Positions 14,229 to 22,996 of a stretch of 64,000 bases of DNA are shown in pieces; position 1 is the stretch's first letter, and each line of letters starts with the position of its first letter. This stretch comes from Clostridium porci (GTDB lineage Bacteria; Bacillota; Clostridia; Lachnospirales; Lachnospiraceae). The stretch lies in assembly GCF_009696375.1 (NCBI RefSeq), contig NZ_VUMD01000006.1:175906-239905 (forward strand). Reading direction: 5' to 3'. A model generated the notes under the pieces. That model was not told the DNA's origin, searched no databases, and saw nothing but the letters and a program-made list of their open reading frames with translations. A program made the translations under genes and the position numbers.

Positions 14229-14282
14229 GAGCACCTATATTATACCATCAAAAAGCACCCCCGGTCAATAGGTGCTCTTTTT
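14229..14282 (+). terminator. Terminator ahead of the integrase gene
   Basis: GAGCACCTAT (14229-14238) pairs with ATAGGTGCTC (14268-14277) and is followed by TTTTTAT. A shorter alternative stem, AGCACC/GGTGCT, uses the same right arm. The loop holds a leftward promoter (TTGACC at 14263-14268, 18 bp, TATAAT at 14239-14244). Confidence 0.6.
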
Positions 14283-14311
14283 ATGTTCAAAAATAAGGAT
14301 GGTGATTAATT

Positions 14312-15496
14312 ATGGCAAAGAGAAAGAGAAGGAAATACCCCAAACTTCCTAATGGATACGGTTCCATACGCTATCTTGGTGCAAACCGTAACAATCCGTT
14401 TGGCGTATATCCTCCAACTCAAGAATTTGACAAAGATGGGATTCCAGTACCTGTGCAAGCGTTGGCATATGTAGATAACTGGTACTATGGTTTTTCCATT
14501 CTAACAGCATACAAAGCAGGTACGTTTGTACCGGGTGTATATCCTCCAAAGCCGGATGTAGGCAAAGACGAGAAGGATATGAGCGTATTGGTCAAAAAAC
14601 TTCTGGCGGATTACAACCAGGTATGCAATATTGTATCCGGCAAGGAGACAAACCATCCCGGCGATAACCCAACATTTAAGGATGTATATGAACAATTTTA
14701 TGATTGGAAATATACTGATAAGGACGGGAATGTAAAGAAAAAGAAATACTCTAAGAGTACCATGTATGCCTCTCAAGCAGCTTTTAAGAACTGCTCAACA
14801 CTTCATGATAAAGTATTCAAGGATTTGCGCCACAAGGATTTGCAGGCTGTTGTGGATGCCTGCGAACTAAAATATGCCAGTTTGGAGCATGTTATAAATC
14901 TATATCACCAGATGTATGATTTTGCTGATATGCAGGGTCTGTGTGAAAAAGATTACTCTGATAAAGTAAAAATCAATATTGAAGATGATGATGAACAGGG
15001 AATTCCTTTTGATGAGGGCGACTTAAAAATACTCTGGCAGCACAAGAATGACCCAACGGTAGAGTTTATATTAATTATGTGCTATAGTGGATATAGGATT
15101 GTCGCCTACGAATCAATCACTGTAAATTTGGAAGAAAATTACTTTCAGGGAGGAGTTAAAACTAAGTCCAGTAAAAATCGTATTGTCCCAATCCATCCCG
15201 GCATCCAGCCTTTGGTAAGGAACCGACTAGATAGGGATGGGAGGTTACTGGTTAGCGCAAATAAATTCCGAGCTGACATGTATGCTAAATTGCAAGATTT
15301 GGGAATTAATAGACATACTCCGCATGATTGCAGGCATACATTCTCAAAATTGTGCGAACACTATGAAGTTAATGAAAATGACCGGAAAAGAATGCTTGGT
15401 CATTCATTTGGACAAGATATAACAAATAAAAAATATAGTCACAGAGACCTTAAAGATTTGATGAATGAAATTTGCAAGATAAAAATCTGTTATTAA
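14312..15496 (+). CDS. int: Tyrosine integrase of the prophage
   Basis: This 394-residue protein has an N-terminal arm-binding part, a core-binding helical domain at about residues 125-220 and a C-terminal catalytic domain. The catalytic set is visible: Arg in CYSGYRIVAYE, Lys in TKSSKNRIVPI, HDCRH, LGHS and the nucleophile Tyr in NKKYSHRDL. The ATG at 14312 follows GGATGGTG. It is the last gene of the prophage before the microcompartment operon, so the attachment site should lie within about 150 bp to its right. Confidence 0.93.
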   Translation: MAKRKRRKYPKLPNGYGSIRYLGANRNNPFGVYPPTQEFDKDGIPVPVQALAYVDNWYYGFSILTAYKAGTFVPGVYPPKPDVGKDEKDMSVLVKKLLADYNQVCNIVSGKETNHPGDNPTFKDVYEQFYDWKYTDKDGNVKKKKYSKSTMYASQAAFKNCSTLHDKVFKDLRHKDLQAVVDACELKYASLEHVINLYHQMYDFADMQGLCEKDYSDKVKINIEDDDEQGIPFDEGDLKILWQHKNDPTVEFILIMCYSGYRIVAYESITVNLEENYFQGGVKTKSSKNRIVPIHPGIQPLVRNRLDRDGRLLVSANKFRADMYAKLQDLGINRHTPHDCRHTFSKLCEHYEVNENDRKRMLGHSFGQDITNKKYSHRDLKDLMNEICKIKICY

Positions 15497-15633
15497 TTTG
15501 TTACTAACCTGCAAGAAATTTCTCGAAACAATACATTATTTAAAATAACTACTCAATCTTGAATATTCCCTTATTTTACGTGGGTTCTAAGATAAATGTC
15601 GTAATATCGATGATTTTGATTTTCGGCGCAACT

Positions 15634-16749
15634 TTAATAAATGCTTAATAAAATGTCCCTAATCCCCTCTCTCCCTATTTCCCTAGGGGTAGTAGCCAGA
15701 CAGTGATCCATAAGCGTGTTATGGATCATATTCGGAAGCTGATTAACGTATTTTTCAAGTCCTATGTTAAGCTCTCTAATGGAAGAGGGCATATTCATAC
15801 TGCGCATTAGCATTTCTATCATTTCTTTCAGTGCAGCTACAGCCTTCTCTGGAGCCTCCTCCTTTCCCGCCACATGGACATTATAAGCTAATGCTGCATA
15901 CCTGCGCATAATAGAATGGTTTGCGCAGTTATAATCAATCACCTTATTCAAAAGCATAGCATTGGCCAGTCCGTGGGGAACATGAAAGGTGCCTCCCAGC
16001 TGATGCGCAATGCTGTGGTTGACGCCCAGCCCTGCTGTGTTAAAGGCCATCCCTGCCAAGGTCGAGGCCTCGTGCATCGCGGTTCTGGCCTCCAGGTTCT
16101 TTCCGTCCTTATAGCAATTTAAAAGCTCTTTAAAAAGAAGCTCTACTGACTTTTCAGATAAAGCATCTGAAAACACATTGGCTTTTGTGGCTACATATGC
16201 TTCCAGGGCATGGGTCAGCACATCCATTCCTGTATTTGCCGTGACGGAGGGGGAGACTGTCAGCGTCAGTCTTGAATCTAAAATTGCCACATCCGCCAGA
16301 ATATCCTCTGATGAAACCAAATGTTTGCACTTGCTCTCTGAATCGGTGATTACCGCAACAGACGTCACCTCCGAGCCAGTTCCGCTGGTGGTTGGAATGG
16401 TAATAAAAAGAGGACTTGGAATCAGCTTCTTCACGCCTGCAAAATACAGGATTCCCTTTGCAGTGTCAATGGCGGAGCCACCGCCAAAGCCTATTACCAC
16501 ATTCGGCGGCTCTTTGCAGATTACCCTTAAGCCTTTGCCCACCACTTCAATAGTAGGATCTGGAATCGCCTCATCAAATAGCTTAATTCGATTGCTGGAA
16601 TCCAGAAGATCCATTATGTAATTTATGGCTCCGCCTTCTGAAAGAAATTTATCGCAGACAATCATAATCTGTTTGTTTCGTATTGTCCTCAGATATTCCA
16701 TCCCATAATGCCCGCTGAGGATTTTTGTTTTTATGTATACATTTGACAT
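15634..16749 (-). CDS. Iron-containing alcohol dehydrogenase (PduQ/EutG-like)
   Basis: This 371-residue group III alcohol dehydrogenase has the cofactor motif FGGGSAIDTAKG, PTTSGTGSEVTS, and the iron ligands in DVLTHALEAY and NHSIAHQLGGTFHVPHG. It would reduce propionaldehyde to 1-propanol and regenerate NAD+ inside the microcompartment. It is the last gene of the operon, 45 bp after the aldehyde dehydrogenase, with AAGGGG nine bases before the ATG. The C-terminus looks complete, so the prophage inserted beyond the gene and did not truncate it. Confidence 0.88.
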   Translation of the reverse strand: MSNVYIKTKILSGHYGMEYLRTIRNKQIMIVCDKFLSEGGAINYIMDLLDSSNRIKLFDEAIPDPTIEVVGKGLRVICKEPPNVVIGFGGGSAIDTAKGILYFAGVKKLIPSPLFITIPTTSGTGSEVTSVAVITDSESKCKHLVSSEDILADVAILDSRLTLTVSPSVTANTGMDVLTHALEAYVATKANVFSDALSEKSVELLFKELLNCYKDGKNLEARTAMHEASTLAGMAFNTAGLGVNHSIAHQLGGTFHVPHGLANAMLLNKVIDYNCANHSIMRRYAALAYNVHVAGKEEAPEKAVAALKEMIEMLMRSMNMPSSIRELNIGLEKYVNQLPNMIHNTLMDHCLATTPREIGREGIRDILLSIY

Positions 16750-16794
16750 GTTCTTTCCCCTTCACAATAGGACCTATTCAGGCTCCATACAGAA

Positions 16795-18204
16795 TCATCG
16801 GATGCTAAAAACGTCTGCCATGACGCATCTGCGCTTTCTGCAAAAGCTTCTGGCTGATGTAAGCCCCTCGCCTGTTGGTCCGGCGATTGTAAAAGTAGTA
16901 AAGCCTTCTCCCCCAACTCCGATACCTGCATAGGAGGGAGCATTCTTAACAAAGATCGTGGTTTCCATGACCTTTGCCATTTTACTTAGCTTTTCTATAT
17001 TTTTGGAATGCATCATGGCAGTATGCCTGTTTCCATGCTCTGCTTCATGGGCATACTCAATGGCCGTGTCTACATCAGACACACGCACAATCGGAAGAAT
17101 CGGCATCATCAGCTCCTCCTGAACCAGAAGGTGATCCTTCGGCACTTCCATAATAATTACCTTCACACTGTTATCAACAGTGATTCCCAGCCGCTTCAGA
17201 ATATACTCCGCGCTCTTCCCTACAAAGGAGGTTTCAGGCCCTCCCTTTTCCGTTGTCACCAGAGCAATCAGCTTCTGGATAAGAGCCTCATCCCTCATCT
17301 CATAAGCGCCGTTTCTCTTCATATAATGAATCAGATGATCGCAGATAGAATCTACCGCAAACACTTCCTTCTCGGCAATACAGGGGACATTATTGTCAAA
17401 GCTGCAGCCTGCTACAATATCCATCGCCGCTTTCTCAATATCCGCAGTCTCATCCACAACCACCGGAGGATTTCCCGCCCCTGCTCCAACTGCCTTTTTG
17501 CCGCAGGACAGCACCTTCTTAACGATCGATGGCCCACCCGTTGCTACCAAAAGCCGTATCTTAGGATTTTCAATCAGCTTATTGGTATTCTCAATGGAAG
17601 GCTCTTCCACCATGGTAATCAGATTGGCCGGCGCTCCTGCATCCATTAATTCTTTATTTAATAGTTTAACCAGAGTCTGGGATACCCGTTTTGCCCTTGG
17701 ATGAGGACTGAAAACAACCGTATTTCCACCTGCAATCATAGAAATGGAATTATTGATAATGGTTTCTGTGGGATTGGTGGTTGGAGTGATCGCTCCGATT
17801 ACGCCAAATGGGCAATATTCCACCAGAGTCAGCCCTCTATCCCCCGTGACAGCCTCCGTAGCCAGATCCTCGGTTCCAGGAGTTCTTTCAGCCGCCAGGC
17901 GGTTTTTAATTAATTTATGCTCATAGCAGCCCATCTCTGTCTCATCCACTGAAAGCCGGGATATTAACTCCAAATTTTCCCTTTTAAGGACAGCAGATCG
18001 AATGGCCTCCACATACCTCTGACGGTGATCCAGCTTTGAATGCAGAAGCTTTTTTTGCGCCTCCTCAGATGCATCAATGGCCTCATCCATAGTTTCAAAT
18101 ATACCGTAATTCTCTGGCCTGGACAGGGAGAACCTCTGCGTCTGTTCTGTTTTCAGCTCCTTTAATGCCTGCTCCACCATCTGCTCTATCACTTTTATAT
18201 CCAT
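16795..18204 (-). CDS. CoA-acylating aldehyde dehydrogenase with encapsulation helix (PduP-like)
   Basis: The catalytic Cys lies in FDNNVPCIAEKEVF, and PTTNPTETIINN and GPTGEGLTS mark the EutE/PduP family. The N-terminus, MDIKVIEQMVEQALKELKTE, is a short amphipathic helix followed by a linker, the classic encapsulation peptide. I take the ATG at 18204; a TTG at 18210 with AAGGTG eight bases upstream and an ATG at 18231 are alternatives. It would oxidise propionaldehyde to propionyl-CoA with NAD+. A second homologue without the helix lies at 21350. Confidence 0.88.
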   Translation of the reverse strand: MDIKVIEQMVEQALKELKTEQTQRFSLSRPENYGIFETMDEAIDASEEAQKKLLHSKLDHRQRYVEAIRSAVLKRENLELISRLSVDETEMGCYEHKLIKNRLAAERTPGTEDLATEAVTGDRGLTLVEYCPFGVIGAITPTTNPTETIINNSISMIAGGNTVVFSPHPRAKRVSQTLVKLLNKELMDAGAPANLITMVEEPSIENTNKLIENPKIRLLVATGGPSIVKKVLSCGKKAVGAGAGNPPVVVDETADIEKAAMDIVAGCSFDNNVPCIAEKEVFAVDSICDHLIHYMKRNGAYEMRDEALIQKLIALVTTEKGGPETSFVGKSAEYILKRLGITVDNSVKVIIMEVPKDHLLVQEELMMPILPIVRVSDVDTAIEYAHEAEHGNRHTAMMHSKNIEKLSKMAKVMETTIFVKNAPSYAGIGVGGEGFTTFTIAGPTGEGLTSARSFCRKRRCVMADVFSIR

Positions 18205-18245
18205 ATCCAAGCGTATCACACCTTCTTTCATTGTTATGTGGGATT

Positions 18246-19058
18246 TTAGCCGGCATTCCAGGCAATGCCAAGGGGAGTAACAAACAGCGCATGATTGGTT
18301 TTCACTGTTTTTATTCCTAATTCCTTCTCAAAGGTGCCCTCAAACGCTTGAAAGCAGGAGGCTCCGCCTACCACATAGACGCAATCTACCTCAAACCCAG
18401 TAAGGAATCCCTTCACAATAGCTGCCATTTTCTGTACTACCGGCTTTATAATAGGGAACACCTCCGCCTCCCTGGAGCTGTCTTTTTTAATCGTCTCCGC
18501 CTCCTGAACCGAAATACCATAATATCCAGCCAGAGCCAATGTCATATGTATACCTCCCGTAGGCTCATCCGCAGTAAAAATGACCTTTCCGTCTTTCAAT
18601 ATACTGCTCCCTGTCGTACCGCCTCCTACATCCACCACAGCTCCGTCTGTAATATTCAGGACAGAAGCCGCTGCTGTCGGTTCGTCAATCACGTTGATCA
18701 CCTCAAATCCGGCCCCTTCCACTACATTGGCAATGCAGCGCGCATTCCCCTCCATAATCCCAGGAGGAATTGCCGTAGCCGCCGTTTCCAGTGTTACTCC
18801 CAGCCTATCCTCCAACTGGGCCTTTAGACGTCCAAGCTCCTGCATCGCTCCTACAAAATCCACCACAATTCCATCCCTTACTACCTTGGAGGCTGCGGTG
18901 GCTCCTGCAACCGGGCGGTTTTCTTCATCTGCAACAGCGATTACAAGATTGGCAGTTCCCAAATCCACCCCCGTCTTCAAAGAGCCGGAAAATGGGTTAC
19001 ACCTTTCTTCCTCGATCAGACGGGCAAATTCAGACAACACTTCTTTGGTTATAAGCAT
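18246..19058 (-). CDS. eutJ: EutJ family Hsp70-like chaperone
   Basis: This 270-residue actin/Hsp70-fold ATPase has phosphate-binding loops TGVDLGTANLVIAV and VVDVGGGTTG, the connecting DEPTAAASVL, and an adenosine-site VVGGAS. It is the size of EutJ, with no substrate-binding domain. The ATG at 19058 has GAGGG five bases upstream and is preferred over the ATG at 19085. EutJ proteins occur in ethanolamine, choline and other microcompartment operons and are thought to help fold or reactivate core enzymes. PduL ends 35 bp upstream. Confidence 0.88.
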   Translation of the reverse strand: MLITKEVLSEFARLIEEERCNPFSGSLKTGVDLGTANLVIAVADEENRPVAGATAASKVVRDGIVVDFVGAMQELGRLKAQLEDRLGVTLETAATAIPPGIMEGNARCIANVVEGAGFEVINVIDEPTAAASVLNITDGAVVDVGGGTTGSSILKDGKVIFTADEPTGGIHMTLALAGYYGISVQEAETIKKDSSREAEVFPIIKPVVQKMAAIVKGFLTGFEVDCVYVVGGASCFQAFEGTFEKELGIKTVKTNHALFVTPLGIAWNAG

Positions 19059-19093
19059 GCAATCCCTCTTTTCTGTTTCTATCAAAAGCCAGC

Positions 19094-19738
19094 TCAGCGG
19101 CGGATCATCACATAATCCTGATTGCTGAGGGCGCAGGCATTCGCCTCGTCTACATCTACATGCATTTCCAGGGAAAACTGCGGTGACACTCTCACCAAAA
19201 CATCCCCCAATATCCCATGCCTTTCCCCGAAGGTTTCCACCTCTACTACCGCCTTATCCCATACTCCCATGACCTTTGCCTGCCGGGGCGTCATATGAAT
19301 ATGGCGCAGGGCAATGATTGCTCCCTCAGAAAGCAGAATCACTCCCTTGGGTCCGATTATCTCCAGGCCCGGCGTTCCTGACAGGCATCCTGATTCCCTG
19401 ATAGGAGGCGTAATTCCCAAACGAAAGCTGTCGGTTTTGGAAATCTCCACCTGGCTCTGCATTCTTACTGGCCCCAGTATTCTCACCCGTTCAAGCTCTC
19501 CCTTTGGCCCACGTATGGTTACGGTTTCCTCGCAGGCATATTGCCCCGGCTGTTTCAAATCACTTTTCTTTGTCAGATTATATCCCTTTCCGAACAAGGC
19601 TTCCAAATCCTTCTGTGATACATGAATATGCCTGTTTGAAACGCCTATGGGAATTTTATAGGTATGATAGGCTTTCACCTTTTCTATTACCCGCTGGGTT
19701 ACCAGTTTGATTAGCTCCTCATCCACCACCAGTTCCAC
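19094..19738 (-). CDS. pduL: Phosphotransacylase PduL
   Basis: This 214-residue protein carries the two-zinc PduL signatures: VSNRHIHVSQKDLEALFG near the start, then ALRHIHMTPRQA and EMHVDVDEANAC. Residues 5-22 (VDEELIKLVTQRVIEKVKAY) form an amphipathic N-terminal helix that suits targeting to the shell lumen. PduL converts propionyl-CoA to propionyl phosphate and recycles CoA inside the compartment. The housekeeping ackA at 38637 could then make ATP from the acyl phosphate. Confidence 0.92.
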   Translation of the reverse strand: MELVVDEELIKLVTQRVIEKVKAYHTYKIPIGVSNRHIHVSQKDLEALFGKGYNLTKKSDLKQPGQYACEETVTIRGPKGELERVRILGPVRMQSQVEISKTDSFRLGITPPIRESGCLSGTPGLEIIGPKGVILLSEGAIIALRHIHMTPRQAKVMGVWDKAVVEVETFGERHGILGDVLVRVSPQFSLEMHVDVDEANACALSNQDYVMIRR

Positions 19739-19823
19739 CTCCTTTCACCAATAACGTGCGCCTGCCTGCATCCGGTACACGTTCTACTTAAACAGTCTTT
19801 TTGGGCTGGTTATATGCCAGATT

Positions 19824-20105
19824 CTATTCTGTGGTCTTTGGCAGAATTTTCTCCACATCTGTGTGAGGTCTTGGAATTACATGCTGGGATACCACCTGGC
19901 CTACATTGGCCGCTGCGGCCGCTCCCGCGTCCACAGAAGCCTTAACAGCTCCTACGTCCCCTCTGACCATAACAGTTACCAAACCAGAACCGATTTTTTC
20001 ATATCCTACTAACGCCACATTAGCAGCCTTTGTCATTGCGTCCGCTGCCTCAATTGCACCTACCAGCCCTTTGGTCTCAACCATTCCTAAAGCTTCATTT
20101 GACAT
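19824..20105 (-). CDS. BMC-H shell protein (PduA-like)
   Basis: This single-BMC-domain hexamer protein has 93 residues: [40 protein letters not shown] and [15 protein letters not shown]. It differs from the shell protein at 24442-24720 at relatively few positions, so the two are recent paralogues. The conserved lysine and RGDVGAV segment shape the hexamer edge and pore. TCCTCC on the plus strand just right of the start gives a good GGAGG. It forms the flat facets of the microcompartment. Confidence 0.95.
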   Translation of the reverse strand: MSNEALGMVETKGLVGAIEAADAMTKAANVALVGYEKIGSGLVTVMVRGDVGAVKASVDAGAAAAANVGQVVSQHVIPRPHTDVEKILPKTTE

Positions 20106-20142
20106 ATTGTTTTCCTCCTGATTTTAATAAATTTTATTCTCT

Positions 20143-21324
20143 TTAATATGCTAGCTGCTTCAATATCCACGCCTTGTCTGTCTCTTCCCATCGAAAGCCC
20201 TGATTGATTCTTCCGAAATGTCCGTAAGCCGCGGTCTTCAGATACTGTGGTCTTCTCAGATCCAATTCCGATATGATGTCTGCCACACCAAAGGAAAATA
20301 CGTTTTTAATGATTTCCTCTATGTGGCTGTCCGGTATCGTTCCGGTACCGAAGGTGTTGATGGCAATAGCCTCCGGCTCTATCCGGCCTATAACAAAGGC
20401 AAGGGACAGTTCACATCGCTTCGCCAGCCCTGATGCCACCACATTTTTTGCCACGTAACGGGCCATATAGGCAGCCGATCGATCCACCTTGGTAGGATCT
20501 TTTCCTGAAAACGCTCCGCCTCCATGCTTTCCGACGGTGCCATAGGTATCCACCATAATCTTTCTTCCGGTCACCCCGGTATCTGCTGCCGGCCCTCCGA
20601 TTACAAAGCGTCCTGTGGGATTCACATAAATTCTTGTTTCCGGGGTGAGCCATTTGGAACTCACAATCGGGTCTATAACCGTACATCGGATGAATGCTTC
20701 CAGAATTTTATGGGAAATCTCTTCACTGTGCTGAGCAGACACTACAATGCTGTGTATGGAAACAGGCTCTCCAGCCTCATTGTATTTCATTGTAACCTGA
20801 GTTTTCCCGTCAGGGTACAGAAAATCCACCTTCTGCGCCTTTCTCACATAAGCCAGCTGTTCCGAAAGCCGGTTAGCCAAATAGCAGGGAAGGGGCATCA
20901 GGCATTCCGTTTCGTCTACCGCATAGCCGTACATAATTCCCTGATCTCCGCCTCCTAAGGCCTCCCTCCCTCCCTGTTCCCCTCTGGTCACTCCTATGGA
21001 AATGTCAGGGGATTGATCGTGTATATTCGTAAATATCATGCAGCTCTCAGCATCAAAGCCTTTTCCCCTCTCCACATATCCTATCCTCCTGATAATTTCT
21101 CTGGCTTTCTTAGCAGGATCTACCTGTGCCTTAGAGGTTATTTCTCCTGCAATCATCACGGTGTCTTGGGAAGCCATAACCTCCACTGCAACACGGGATG
21201 AGGAATCCGCTTCAAGATAAGCGTCCAGAATACCGTCTGCAATCTGGTCGCACAGCTTATCAGGATGGCCTTCTGTTACAGATTCTGAAGTAACGTAATA
21301 AGCGCCTTTCTTTTGACCTTCCAT
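20143..21324 (-). CDS. metK: S-adenosylmethionine synthetase inside the microcompartment operon
   Basis: From the ATG at 21324 the protein has 393 residues, the normal MetK length. It opens YYVTSESVTEGHPDKLCDQI, with the ATP-binding GHPDK, and includes GDQGIMYGYA, GGAFSGKDPTKVDRSAAY and the C-terminal FGRINQGFRWEETDKAW. An upstream ATG at 21498 would overlap the neighbouring gene by about 150 bp and lacks homology. AGGTGG precedes 21324. It makes AdoMet from methionine and ATP. AdoMet is consumed by the activase at 25572 when it installs the glycyl radical. Whether this is the only metK in the genome cannot be told here. Confidence 0.95.
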   Translation of the reverse strand: MEGQKKGAYYVTSESVTEGHPDKLCDQIADGILDAYLEADSSSRVAVEVMASQDTVMIAGEITSKAQVDPAKKAREIIRRIGYVERGKGFDAESCMIFTNIHDQSPDISIGVTRGEQGGREALGGGDQGIMYGYAVDETECLMPLPCYLANRLSEQLAYVRKAQKVDFLYPDGKTQVTMKYNEAGEPVSIHSIVVSAQHSEEISHKILEAFIRCTVIDPIVSSKWLTPETRIYVNPTGRFVIGGPAADTGVTGRKIMVDTYGTVGKHGGGAFSGKDPTKVDRSAAYMARYVAKNVVASGLAKRCELSLAFVIGRIEPEAIAINTFGTGTIPDSHIEEIIKNVFSFGVADIISELDLRRPQYLKTAAYGHFGRINQGFRWEETDKAWILKQLAY

Positions 21325-21349
21325 TATTCCATCCACCTGCTTTCCTGAA

Positions 21350-22663
21350 TCAACGAATGGAAAAGCCGCTTGTAAGCGTACATCTTCTTCGCCGCGCAAA
21401 ATGCCTGGCTGTCGTCGTCCCCTCTCCTGTGGCCGTAGCGATGGTAAAGCTTGTATGGCCTTCCTTATCAAAACCAATTCCCAAAAGAGAGGCCCCATTT
21501 TTTACAAATACGGAGGTCTGCATTTTTTTTGCCGCCCTGTTCAGCCGTTCTATGGATTCAGAATGAATGGTTGCTGTATGCTTATAGCCCTGCTCCAATT
21601 CCAAAGCGATTTCTAGTGCCTCATCAAAATTCTCTGCTTTGATCAGAGGAACAAGGGGCATCAAAAGCTCCAAGGCCGCAAAGGGGTGAATCCGCTCTGT
21701 TTCCGCTACAATCAGCCGGACGGAGCTGGAGCAGGCAATTCCGGCAGCCTTCAGAATCTCATCGGCGCTTTTTCCCTCCAGCTTTTTATTTATTACAAAA
21801 TCCTCCGTAACTGCTACACTTAGAAGACTCTGTAGCTCCCCTTCATCCTTGACATAATACACTCCATTTTTCAGAAGCTCATAGATAAAGGGAGCCGCTG
21901 CCGCCTCCACCACTACAATGCCTTTCTCCGACGTACACATTAGATTATTGTCAAAGGAGGCTCCCTGAACAATATCCCTTGCTGACTTAGCCAGATCTGC
22001 CGTCTCATCCACTATGGCAACCGGATTGGCAGGCCCGGCTCCGATTACCTTTTTACCGGATAGCATAGCCTGGCGCAGGGAACTGCTGCCGCCGGTGCAG
22101 ACCACCAGATCCACATCTGGATGGCTCATAACCTCTGCGGTCAATCCCATAAGGCTTTCGTGCAGTGTAACCACCAGATTATCGATACCGCACACAGTTC
22201 GGATTGCGTTGCTTATAATTGCTGTTAAAAACTGTGAAACCTTAACTGCTCTCGGATGCGGACAATGAATGATCGCATTTCCAGCAGCCAGCATGCCAAT
22301 GGTGTTGCTAATTAAGGTAGCGCAGGGATTGGTACAGGGCTGCACTGCACAGACAATTCCAAAGGAAGACAGCTCGTATAGCGTCATACCGTGATCTCCG
22401 GTATTGACTTCCGTAATCAAATCCTCTACTCCCGGCGTCATTTCAATGGAAAGCCTTATCTTCTGAGCCTTATCCTTTACATTTCCCATCCCTGTTTCTT
22501 CCACTGCCATAGCGGCCAGTTTATTTGCCATAGGCCGCAGAGCGTTTTTTATATGCTCCAGTATTTCCTTCCTCTCATTCAGGGTAAGCTCAGTATATCT
22601 GCCGTAGGCTCCCTTCGCGGCAGCTACAGCATCTGTTACGCTGGAATAAACACTGCTTTCCAT
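21350..22663 (-). CDS. Second CoA-acylating aldehyde dehydrogenase, no encapsulation helix
   Basis: This 437-residue EutE/PduP-type enzyme has the catalytic Cys in FDNNLMCTSEKGIVV, the cofactor segment VQPCTNPCATLISN and a C-terminal RRRRC-x-FSIR tail shared with the enzyme at 16795. It starts straight at the catalytic domain (SSVTDAVAAAKGAYGRYTEL) and lacks the roughly 40-residue targeting extension. AGGAGG lies 11 bases before the ATG at 22663 and only two before the ATG at 22672. Two aldehyde dehydrogenases are also seen in choline-type loci. Here the second may differ in substrate or location. Confidence 0.85.
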   Translation of the reverse strand: MESSVYSSVTDAVAAAKGAYGRYTELTLNERKEILEHIKNALRPMANKLAAMAVEETGMGNVKDKAQKIRLSIEMTPGVEDLITEVNTGDHGMTLYELSSFGIVCAVQPCTNPCATLISNTIGMLAAGNAIIHCPHPRAVKVSQFLTAIISNAIRTVCGIDNLVVTLHESLMGLTAEVMSHPDVDLVVCTGGSSSLRQAMLSGKKVIGAGPANPVAIVDETADLAKSARDIVQGASFDNNLMCTSEKGIVVVEAAAAPFIYELLKNGVYYVKDEGELQSLLSVAVTEDFVINKKLEGKSADEILKAAGIACSSSVRLIVAETERIHPFAALELLMPLVPLIKAENFDEALEIALELEQGYKHTATIHSESIERLNRAAKKMQTSVFVKNGASLLGIGFDKEGHTSFTIATATGEGTTTARHFARRRRCTLTSGFSIR

Positions 22664-22691
22664 ATCAAACATTACCTCCTTCCCTGCCTTT

Positions 22692-22964
22692 TTACATATC
22701 CATTGTATCAACGATTCCTATAATTGCCATATCAATGGCGGCCTCTCGCCTCCTATTATCTACCCGGACCGCAGAACCCTGGCCTATCAGAACCGTTTCT
22801 CCCACTCCGGCTCCTACGTAATCCACAGCCACTTCCTCCGAATCAATGTAATCTCCCAAGCTGTTAATCCGTCTGATAATCATCAGCTTGTAGCCTACCA
22901 GAGATTCGTCCTTCCTCGTAGCTACAACCGTTCCTATGATTTTAGCCAATTTCATACTGCTCAC
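22692..22964 (-). CDS. BMC-P pentameric vertex protein (EutN/CcmL family)
   Basis: This 90-residue protein has KLAKIIGTVVATRKDESLVG, LMIIRRINSLG, VAVDYVGAGVGETVLIGQGS and a C-terminal AIDMAIIGIVDTMDM, all typical of EutN/CcmL. Pentamers close the corners of the shell. It is the only BMC-P in the operon, so it presumably serves all vertices. Confidence 0.95.
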   Translation of the reverse strand: MSSMKLAKIIGTVVATRKDESLVGYKLMIIRRINSLGDYIDSEEVAVDYVGAGVGETVLIGQGSAVRVDNRRREAAIDMAIIGIVDTMDM

Positions 22965-22996
22965 TTTCCTTTCCTGGAGAGCTGGCTGCCTGAACC

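Noticed and set aside
14090..14235. Leftward open frame ending SLMYNILNKRTDD
   Set aside because: No ATG, GTG or TTG start before the last 15 codons, and it crosses the antisense promoter. It is better explained as noncoding RNA.
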